This document shows positions 6,727-12,094 of a stretch of DNA of 17,694 nt, piece by piece. The stretch covers positions 1 through 17,694 of the forward strand of contig CAVHZB010000085.1 of assembly GCA_963640555.1 (NCBI GenBank), read 5' to 3'. Source of the DNA: F23-B02 sp963640555. GTDB taxonomy: Bacteria > Bacillota > Clostridia > Oscillospirales > Oscillospiraceae. A model generated the notes under the pieces. It saw nothing but the letters and a program-made list of their open reading frames with translations, had not been told where the DNA came from and made no database searches. A program made the translations under genes and the position numbers. Numbering within the stretch: position 1 is the stretch's first letter; each line of letters starts with the position of its first letter.

Positions 6727-7560
6727 TTACCAGACATCCACCAGCGAAGGGAATGTGTCGCGGGAAACGAGCTTGAGAGCTCCGAATTTGCACGCCGTGC
6801 GGCAAAGCCCGCAGCCAAAGCACTTGAACTGATTTACGGTCACTATATCCTTGAGCGGGCTGTACTGAATACCGCCGTACTGGCACTTAATGATGCATGG
6901 CGCTTCGTTTTTACAGCCGGCAGCGCACTTCTTCGGATCGACGACGGCTACATACTCCGCCTTATTATATTCGACCGTCGCGCCGCGGTAGGCGCGTGCC
7001 TTATATGCCTGGCAATCGAAGGCGTTGCAGAAGCAGAAGCAAAGAGGAGGCTTGCCGTCGGAATCGGTGCCAGCATCAAAGATAGAAATCACAAGCCCCT
7101 GCGCATAGCGCTCACGGCAAAGCTTTCTCGCCTCCTCCTTGTTGATGACCATAGAGTCGGTTTCCCACGGGCGTTGTTCTCTGGTACGGTCAACATCGCG
7201 GTCGAAGAACATGCAGCCATAAAAATCGCCAAAGCCGAAGTAACGGCGGCAGCCGCAGTGCTGAAGTATAAAACGGTCGCCGGGCGCCACATCAATTATC
7301 TCAAGAGCGTCCTCAAGCGGAATGACCTGTCCTGCCTGCTGAAGCATGGTGTCGATGGCCATATTCAAATAGCCCTCGTTACCCATGTCCACGGGTCCCT
7401 GGGGCTCCTTGCCGCCCCATTCAAAGGAATTTCGGGAAGCACCGGTAAGATTCATGTAGCCAACGGCATGGCCGGGTTTTTTTACAAGCTCCGGATCAAA
7501 GTTGGCGGGATTGAGATACCACTTTGTTCCGTTGCCATATTCTACACAGTATTTGCACAT
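6727..7560 (-). CDS. Cys-rich protein with C-terminal double ferredoxin domain (paralogue of 9602-10474); candidate metalloenzyme
   Basis: 277 residues, about 20 of them Cys. In order: N-terminal CKYC (C2, C5); HCGCRR with C102/C104 and C116; a dense CFCFC knot (C174, C176, C178) with C183; then two [4Fe-4S] motifs, C212-x3-C216-x5-C222-x3-C226 (irregular) and C247-x2-C250-x2-C253-x3-C257. The CxCR element, the EEA...GL segment around 142-155, the Cys knot and the ferredoxin tail recur in the same order in the protein at 9602-10474, so the two are paralogues. I know no characterised member. The extra Cys groups exceed what two ferredoxin clusters need and could bind a further metal site; with HypA/HypB/CooC in the operon, nickel is possible but unproven. 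The start is ATG 7558-7560 behind AGGAGG. Confidence 0.85.
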   Translation of the reverse strand: MCKYCVEYGNGTKWYLNPANFDPELVKKPGHAVGYMNLTGASRNSFEWGGKEPQGPVDMGNEGYLNMAIDTMLQQAGQVIPLEDALEIIDVAPGDRFILQHCGCRRYFGFGDFYGCMFFDRDVDRTREQRPWETDSMVINKEEARKLCRERYAQGLVISIFDAGTDSDGKPPLCFCFCNAFDCQAYKARAYRGATVEYNKAEYVAVVDPKKCAAGCKNEAPCIIKCQYGGIQYSPLKDIVTVNQFKCFGCGLCRTACKFGALKLVSRDTFPSLVDVW

Positions 7561-7590
7561 ATGTTTAACCTCCTGATAAATTCACTTTTA

Positions 7591-7634
7591 CAGGCTTCTG
7601 CCGGACTGACAATAGTGTATCCTGCAGAAGCCTG
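7591..7634 (-). other. intercistronic stem-loop between MFS and Cys-rich protein genes
   Basis: Perfect 11-bp inverted repeat CAGGCTTCTGC / GCAGAAGCCTG with a 22-base loop in the 87-bp gap. No U-tract follows on the transcript, so it is more likely an mRNA stability or processing element than a terminator. Confidence 0.55.
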
Positions 7635-7647
7635 CGTGTCTACGGTT

Positions 7648-8883
7648 TTATTTTCCCAGCTTCTTCATCGGGTTAGCGGCAAGAGCAAGGAACAGCACTA
7701 TCATACCGACCGCGCCGATGGCGGCAGCCACTGTAAAGCCGTTTGCAAAGCTTCCTGTGCCGGTGATAACACGACCGACGACCTGAGATGCAAGTGCCGC
7801 GCCGCCCCAGAACGCACCGCCGGAGAAAATGGGGTTGATCTGGTTGAGGTTCTTGTTGCCGAACAGTATAGGCGTGATGGTAGGGCAGATATTGGTGATA
7901 ACGCCGCCCGTAACGCAGAGTATGGAGCAGATGACAGCCATAACCACGGTAACATGGCTCGGGAATACAAAGGCATACAGCAGGCAGCCTGCCGCGAGGG
8001 GAACGCCTGTGAAGAGAATGAGTCCCTTTATGCCGATCTTGTTTACCAGAGCGCCGCCGGCGAGGATAAATACGATGCCCACAAGCTGCATGATGCCCTG
8101 CATCGAGGATGCGGCGGACTGGCTCATGCCGCAGTTAACAAGGTAGGTGACCATGTAGGTGCACAGTCCCTGATACATGATGGTCAGAAACAGAATGCCG
8201 ATGAATACAAACCAGAACGCGGGGGTCTTGAGAGCCTGACCGAGGGTGAGACCGGGAGCATCATCTGCCGCACCCGTGTCTGCCGCGGCTGCTCCGGCTG
8301 TCTTCACGGTCTCAGGCTTGGGGATAAGCGCATAGGCAGCGAGGTTGCACACTACTATGACTACACCCATAACAAGATAGACCTTACGCCAGCCCATGAC
8401 GGGAATAAGTGCGCCGGGGATGAAGGAGAATGCCGCGGCTCCGAGAGCTGCGGATGCCAGAACGACTGCGATAACGGTAGGAGTCTTTTTCCCGTAGTCG
8501 CCGAAATACGGGCTTACTGCAGCAACGCCCATGGCATGAGTTCCGAGTCCAAGTGTGGAGCCGCCGAGCAGGCCGGCAACTATCAGCATCCATACCGCGC
8601 TGGAGAAATAGTGAATAAGGCAATAGCCGGCGGAAAGGATCGCGCAGATAAGAAACAGGGTGCGGGGGGCTATCTTCTTGAGCATCGGTCCTACAAGGAA
8701 GGTTGACCATATAAACGCCATTGCACAGCCGAAGGTAGCTGCGAGTGCTATGGTAGCTATGCTCGAATCAGGCCATGTAGCGGCAAAGCTTGAAAGAAAT
8801 ATAGTAAATGTCGAGTTCATGCCCATGTTGGCAAAAAGCGCTATGCATGCACCAACAGCGGCTTTCTTGGCTTTAGGATTCAT
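7648..8883 (-). CDS. MFS transporter of the island
   Basis: 411 residues with about 12 hydrophobic helices in two halves, separated by an Ala-rich charged loop around residues 199-220 (AGAAAADTGAADDAPG). The first half carries the GxxxxxLGLGTHA-type segment and the second a typical MFS repeat. It is not closely related by eye to the SLC45-like carrier at 1201; it looks more like the broad organic-anion/monocarboxylate-type MFS group, tentatively. The frame extends to 8994, but ATG 8881-8883 is preceded by a GAGAGGA site and starts a typical short cytoplasmic N-terminus. Encoded within the operon, it probably imports the pathway substrate or exports its product; direction cannot be seen. Confidence 0.88.
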   Translation of the reverse strand: MNPKAKKAAVGACIALFANMGMNSTFTIFLSSFAATWPDSSIATIALAATFGCAMAFIWSTFLVGPMLKKIAPRTLFLICAILSAGYCLIHYFSSAVWMLIVAGLLGGSTLGLGTHAMGVAAVSPYFGDYGKKTPTVIAVVLASAALGAAAFSFIPGALIPVMGWRKVYLVMGVVIVVCNLAAYALIPKPETVKTAGAAAADTGAADDAPGLTLGQALKTPAFWFVFIGILFLTIMYQGLCTYMVTYLVNCGMSQSAASSMQGIMQLVGIVFILAGGALVNKIGIKGLILFTGVPLAAGCLLYAFVFPSHVTVVMAVICSILCVTGGVITNICPTITPILFGNKNLNQINPIFSGGAFWGGAALASQVVGRVITGTGSFANGFTVAAAIGAVGMIVLFLALAANPMKKLGK

Positions 8884-8914
8884 AGTGTATTTCCTCTCTT
8901 TTCGTTTAAGAAAT

Positions 8915-9250
8915 TCAGGTCCTGGGACGGCAGGAATATACCTTGAACTTTCCGTCCTGCTCTTCCTCAACGGTACCGCGGCATTCGAGTACATGACCGA
9001 CTATCTCGATATTGTATGCCATGCTCTTTCCGTCGGGCGCCATTTCAATAATGGTGGCCTTGGGTGCGGCAGCACACATTGCGGTAAATGTGGCAAGAAT
9101 GGCCTCCTTGCCTTCAAGGTATGCCGGGGTTCCTGTCAGCAGCTTTGCCGCTTCATCATCAAAAACGCAGCCCTCGTCTACCCAGCAGTCGGCAATGCCC
9201 TGTGCATCGTGTGCGTTCATGCGTTCAACATATTTTTCAAGAACATTCAT
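8915..9250 (-). CDS. NTF2/SnoaL-like small protein (ketosteroid-isomerase-like fold)
   Basis: 111 residues with the N-terminal pattern of the NTF2-like/SnoaL fold: helix YVERMNAHDAQGIADCW, then VDEGCVFDD, then an EGKEAILATFTAM helix and antiparallel strands. Known members include ketosteroid isomerase, SnoaL cyclases and BaiE dehydratase. By eye Tyr7 and Asp31 fall where ketosteroid isomerase has its catalytic Tyr and Asp (Y-x8-...-V-x-D); the third residue cannot be placed confidently. It could be an isomerase, dehydratase or ligand-binding protein. ATG 9248-9250 has an AAGGAG site. It sits with an EthD-like gene and a transporter, in keeping with a small-molecule pathway. At 111 residues it is shorter than BaiE. 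Confidence 0.8.
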   Translation of the reverse strand: MNVLEKYVERMNAHDAQGIADCWVDEGCVFDDEAAKLLTGTPAYLEGKEAILATFTAMCAAAPKATIIEMAPDGKSMAYNIEIVGHVLECRGTVEEEQDGKFKVYSCRPRT

Positions 9251-9274
9251 TGTTTTTTTCTCCTTACATTTAAA

Positions 9275-9583
9275 TCAGTCCACAAACACGCCCTGAATGA
9301 TGGGCGGTGTGTCGGTAAAATCGAGCTGCTTGTCGAGTATTGCGACAAAATCGTGCTTATTCAGGCAGTCAAAGCCGCTTATGCGGTCGTTGAAATCAAA
9401 ATAAACAAGCCCTCTGAAATTTGTGCCGAATATCGGCTGGGTATCAGCAAAATCGGCATGACCGCAGCCGCAGCCGAGCAGCTCGTCGCCGAGCAGCTCC
9501 TTGACCCAATCAACATAGGGTCGGAGACCGTTTTCGTCAAATCTCTTGGCATCCTTGGGATATATAAAATAAACTCTATACAT
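9275..9583 (-). CDS. small EthD/dimeric alpha-beta-barrel-like protein
   Basis: 102 residues beginning MYRVYFIYPKDAKRFDENGL, a beta strand followed by a helix, and a second strand-helix unit (RGLVYFDF ... FDCLNKHDFVAILDKQ), consistent with a ferredoxin-like dimeric alpha-beta barrel such as EthD or Dabb proteins. A central GCGCGHADFAD segment holds two Cys and one His (C38, C40, H42), unusual for the fold and possibly metal-binding. The start ATG 9581-9583 follows AGGAGG. No membrane segment. The family assignment is a structural guess; the gene itself is secure from its ribosome site and tight operon spacing (18 bp and 24 bp gaps). Confidence 0.72.
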   Translation of the reverse strand: MYRVYFIYPKDAKRFDENGLRPYVDWVKELLGDELLGCGCGHADFADTQPIFGTNFRGLVYFDFNDRISGFDCLNKHDFVAILDKQLDFTDTPPIIQGVFVD

Positions 9584-9601
9584 GGCAATTCCTCCTAAGA
9601 T

Positions 9602-10474
9602 TTACAGATCCATTTTGTACTCCTCAAGCGGCAGACCGCCTACCTGCGGGTCAAGGCGCTTGAGCAGATCATCAACGGCTGCCTTTACATCGGCGATCTC
9701 TACGGTTATCGCCTTCTGCGCACAATGGAGCGCGCAGCTTGAGCAGCCCTTGCAGGCAGCCTCGTTCCACTGAGGAACGCCGTCAACTATCTTCAGTGCA
9801 TGGTTGAAGCACTTTTGAACACATGTCCCGCAGCCGATGCACTTGTTTGCATCGACCTTTACGGTAAGCCCGTCAAGCTTCTTAAAGCGCTCCTGCGCCT
9901 CGCCCCGGATCATGCCCTGACGGTAGTTGTTGAAGTTGGTGCAGCAGCACTCGCAGCAAAGACAAACGGTCAGGAACGGACTGGCAAAGTCAACATCCCA
10001 GTAGATGTGGTCGTAGAACACATGACCGATAAAAGGCATAAGTCCGTCGTCAACGGCCTTGTGCAGATGCGCGATCGCCTCCTCGACCGTGGCGTGGTAG
10101 CACAGATCGCTCGACTCCTCAGCGGTCGCGGCACCGATATGGATGCAGCCGATATTTTTGTCGTGCTCGGTGCAGTTTTTTGCGTCTCGGCAGGTACAGG
10201 TCTTGCTGATGATGCGGTGGGGAGAGCGGCGTATAAGCTCCTCTATGACTGCTATGGGCAGCGGAGCTCCCTCGGAGCCGACATTGACCGAGGCGGGGAG
10301 GAAGGTCATGTCCAGAAGATCCGGATTTGAAAAAGCCGCCGTTACATCCTTTGCTCTGGACTCCTTGTACAGTTCGGAGCGTGACAGGATCGTGCCCATT
10401 TGGAACTCTCGAGCCATCGTTTCAAGATGATCGGCCGTCCATGTGGAGCGCTCTCCTTTTTTGGCTATACTCAT
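9602..10474 (-). CDS. Cys-rich protein with C-terminal double ferredoxin domain (paralogue of 6727-7560); candidate metalloenzyme
   Basis: 290 residues. After a ~90-residue N-terminal part, a KTCTCR element (C93, C95) with C101 and C110 (CTEHDKNIGC) is followed by an EEAIAHLHKAVDDGL helix. A remarkable knot follows, CLCCECCC (C171, C173, C174, C176, C177, C178), then two regular [4Fe-4S] motifs C212-x2-C215-x2-C218-x3-C222 and C241-x2-C244-x2-C247-x3-C251. The same plan occurs in the gene at 6727-7560, but here the N-terminal CxxC is absent and the knot has more Cys. The ferredoxin modules imply electron transfer to or from the Cys-rich part. Function is not known to me. The start ATG 10472-10474 is preceded by GAGGG. 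It directly follows hypA, consistent with being a target of nickel or Fe-S delivery (inference). Confidence 0.87.
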   Translation of the reverse strand: MSIAKKGERSTWTADHLETMAREFQMGTILSRSELYKESRAKDVTAAFSNPDLLDMTFLPASVNVGSEGAPLPIAVIEELIRRSPHRIISKTCTCRDAKNCTEHDKNIGCIHIGAATAEESSDLCYHATVEEAIAHLHKAVDDGLMPFIGHVFYDHIYWDVDFASPFLTVCLCCECCCTNFNNYRQGMIRGEAQERFKKLDGLTVKVDANKCIGCGTCVQKCFNHALKIVDGVPQWNEAACKGCSSCALHCAQKAITVEIADVKAAVDDLLKRLDPQVGGLPLEEYKMDL

Positions 10475-10511
10475 ATTTTCTTCCCTCTTTCTTAAAAAAG
10501 ATTTTTATGCT

Positions 10512-10883
10512 TCACAATTGATCTCTGCGGTGGAACTCAAGCCCCTCTATCTGAAGCTCACGGCCGGAAACAAGATCCGTCTCGGGACTGCCGCAGGCAG
10601 TACAGACCGTTTCCGCGCCGGCAAATTCAAGGTGAGTAAAGCTCAATTCGTGCCCGCAGTGCCTGCAGCGATAAATAATAGGTATTCTGCGGATCTTAAG
10701 CTCGGAATTTTCAAGCGGTGTGCCCACAGAGAATTTCCGGTAGTATTTGACCACCCATTCGTCCTGAAGATCGTGCATCTCGCCGACCGCAAGCCGCACG
10801 GCAGTTACATGTTCAATGCCGTTATTTGCAGCTATCTGTGCTGCCATTCTGACTATCGGATAAACCACGGACAATTCATGCAT
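10512..10883 (-). CDS. hypA: HypA-type nickel chaperone
   Basis: 123 residues. HypA binds Ni through the N-terminal Met-His-Glu and holds a structural zinc; it works with HypB. The MHELSVV start (Ni motif), the LAVGEMHDL strand and the zinc ribbon C73-x2-C76 ... C94-x2-C97 followed by SGRELQIEGLEF are all present and of normal length. The frame extends 7 codons upstream, but function requires Met1-His2, so the ATG 10881-10883 is chosen; its ribosome site (AAGGGGTGG) is acceptable. It is the first gene of the eleven-gene operon, about 146 nt downstream of the inferred transcription start. With hypB and a CooC in the same transcript but no hydrogenase subunits, it must serve either a remote or an unrecognised nickel enzyme. 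Confidence 0.94.
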   Translation of the reverse strand: MHELSVVYPIVRMAAQIAANNGIEHVTAVRLAVGEMHDLQDEWVVKYYRKFSVGTPLENSELKIRRIPIIYRCRHCGHELSFTHLEFAGAETVCTACGSPETDLVSGRELQIEGLEFHRRDQL

Positions 10884-10940
10884 GCTGCACACCACCCCTT
10901 CCAATCGGTCTGAAAGCCCAAAGCACCTGTCTTATAATTT

Positions 10941-10952
10941 CGAATCTGTTCA
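10941..10952. promoter_or_regulatory. possible weak operator, CGAATCTGTTCA
   Basis: A variant of the GAATTGGTTCG palindrome (GAATCTGTTC) within the long leader of the hypA operon. It shares its core with the copy at 11154-11165. Whether the regulator binds it is unknown. Confidence 0.35.
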
Positions 10953-11019
10953 TGCTTTTTGCAAATCCCATGTGACTTCAGGTCTCGGAAATCAATAATT
11001 AATTTTGTGACGGTAATTT

Positions 11020-11064
11020 GAATTGGTTCGGTTAGATGATATACCGGCGTTTGTTAATTGTCAA
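11020..11064 (-). promoter_or_regulatory. promoter of the eleven-gene nickel operon, with overlapping operator
   Basis: On the minus strand: TTGACA (11059-11064), 17-bp spacer, TATCAT (11036-11041). The operator CCGAACCAATTC (11020-11031; plus strand GAATTGGTTCGG) begins five bases after the -10 box and so covers the expected start of transcription. The same arrangement is found before the flavoenzyme gene, which points to common repression. Confidence 0.8.
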
Positions 11065-11107
11065 TCAAAAGCATGTGCTAACTATACATTTTAGAGAAAG
11101 CGTACAA

Positions 11108-11134
11108 AAAGCTCACAGTCAAACTGTGAGCTTT
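11108..11134 (-). terminator. rho-independent terminator of the TetR gene
   Basis: Stem AAAGCTCACAGT / ACTGTGAGCTTT (11108-11119 with 11123-11134), 3-base loop, then TTTTTG on the minus strand, about 40 bp past the TetR stop. It insulates the nickel-operon promoter from TetR transcription. Confidence 0.85.
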
Positions 11135-11153
11135 AACGAAATTATCTTCTATT

Positions 11154-11165
11154 GAATCTGTTCGA
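11154..11165. promoter_or_regulatory. operator-like GAATCTGTTCGA next to the TetR stop codon
   Basis: A variant of the island's operator (core identical to 10942-10951), lying between the TetR stop and its terminator. No promoter is seen beside it. It could be a decoy or auxiliary site, or chance. Confidence 0.3.
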
Positions 11166-11174
11166 ATGACCGGT

Positions 11175-11762
11175 TTATTTTTTCGGCGGCTTCAGCATTG
11201 ATATAAACGAGTCGACCAAACGGTTCCCCTCCGCGTCCAGATCTACCGAATCCGGCTGAATCGCCCAACGCAGGCAAAGACCGCCGGCCATATACCTCAG
11301 CATACTTGTTGCAGTATAGAGATTTATGTCGTCACGAAATTCTCCCGAGTTTATTCCTTCCTCGATCGTTGTCATATAATACCTGTATGCCGTTCTGCTG
11401 ATGTCCATTGCAACATCCTTATTGTGCTTGAGTTCAGCTATCCAGCTTATTTTTGACATTTCCGCTCCTGTGCGGGTGGATATCTTAAGCTTAAATATAA
11501 CGAGGTTTTTTAATGTTTCCGAGGCCGTAGCGCCTTTGAGCTCCGGCATTTTTGCCTCTACCACCTCGTCGATCGCCTCGCCGTATCCAAGAAAAATAGA
11601 TTCCTTGGACGGAAAGTAATAATAAAATGTCCCGGTAGAGACATCCGCTGCCGCACATATATCATTGACCTTTGTGTTCTCAAAGCCGTTTTTTTCAAAC
11701 AGCTCTATTGCGCAGTTGTATATCTTCCTTTCTACAACTCTGCTTCTATGTTCTTTTGCCAA
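11175..11762 (-). CDS. TetR/AcrR-family transcriptional regulator
   Basis: 195 residues with a typical TetR N-terminal DNA-binding domain: RKIYNCAIELFEKNGFENTK then the helix-turn-helix VNDICAAADVSTGTFYYYFP (about 32-51). The C-terminal ~140 residues are a helical ligand-binding domain. The start is TTG (11760-11762): no in-frame ATG exists nearby, and a GGGGGT site lies about 10 bp before it. It sits between the minus-strand nickel operon and the plus-strand flavoenzyme unit, both carrying GAATTGGTTCG palindromes at their promoters, so it is the probable local repressor released by a pathway metabolite. Family is secure; ligand and targets are inferred. Confidence 0.93.
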   Translation of the reverse strand: MAKEHRSRVVERKIYNCAIELFEKNGFENTKVNDICAAADVSTGTFYYYFPSKESIFLGYGEAIDEVVEAKMPELKGATASETLKNLVIFKLKISTRTGAEMSKISWIAELKHNKDVAMDISRTAYRYYMTTIEEGINSGEFRDDINLYTATSMLRYMAGGLCLRWAIQPDSVDLDAEGNRLVDSFISMLKPPKK

Positions 11763-11878
11763 TTGTAATTTACCCCCGACTAAACTTTTGGATGTGCCTG
11801 AACGCTTTTACCGCGATCAGATGCCGCAGCTTGTTCGAACGCGTTTCAAAACATCAGTGCAATTTTTCATTACACCAT

Positions 11879-11906
11879 ATTTTACATTAAAAAAAATCAA
11901 TGTCAA
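11879..11906 (-). promoter_or_regulatory. probable TetR gene promoter
   Basis: On the minus strand TTGACA (11901-11906), 16-bp spacer, TAAAAT (11879-11884). The leader to the TTG start would be about 110 nt. No operator palindrome overlaps it, although one lies about 65 bp upstream (11969-11982). Confidence 0.6.
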
Positions 11907-11968
11907 CAATTTATTAGAAATTCTTCAAAATCAAGCGAGCATATCTTCGTTTTGAATTTATCATATTT

Positions 11969-11982
11969 TCGAATTGGTTCGA
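11969..11982. promoter_or_regulatory. operator TCGAATTGGTTCGA upstream of the flavoenzyme promoter
   Basis: The best palindrome of the set (TCGAA-TTGG-TTCGA). It lies about 18 bp upstream of the -35 box of the flavoenzyme promoter and between it and the TetR promoter, so it could influence both. Confidence 0.65.
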
Positions 11983-12000
11983 TTATTTTTGATAAATCTA

Positions 12001-12052
12001 TTGACAAGCCGTTAGACAATTGATATTATCATGTCAAATTGAATTGGTTCGA
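12001..12052 (+). promoter_or_regulatory. promoter of the flavoenzyme-alcohol dehydrogenase unit, with downstream operator
   Basis: Consensus TTGACA (12001-12006), 17-bp spacer, TATTAT (12024-12029). The operator GAATTGGTTCGA (12041-12052) starts 11 bp after the -10 box, at about +5 to +17, a position suited to TetR-type repression. Confidence 0.82.
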
Positions 12053-12094
12053 ATTTTGTTTTACGCAAATAAAGATATGGAGGTCCAAAAGATC

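Noticed and set aside
6397..8706. A very long plus-strand open frame (about 769 codons) antisense to ferredoxin, Cys-rich protein and transporter genes
   Set aside because: It lacks any recognisable domain, has a Cys/Ala/Gly-rich composition mirroring the genes on the other strand, and lies opposite three genes with strong motifs and ribosome sites. It is a GC-driven shadow.
3270..10883. A hydrogenase or CO dehydrogenase locus
   Set aside because: No catalytic subunit of either enzyme and no hypC, hypD, hypE or hypF could be found in any frame.
10884..11030. Riboswitch in the ~146-nt leader of the nickel operon
   Set aside because: No long conserved stem set or known riboswitch core (including the NiCo type) could be recognised; the operator explains regulation more simply.
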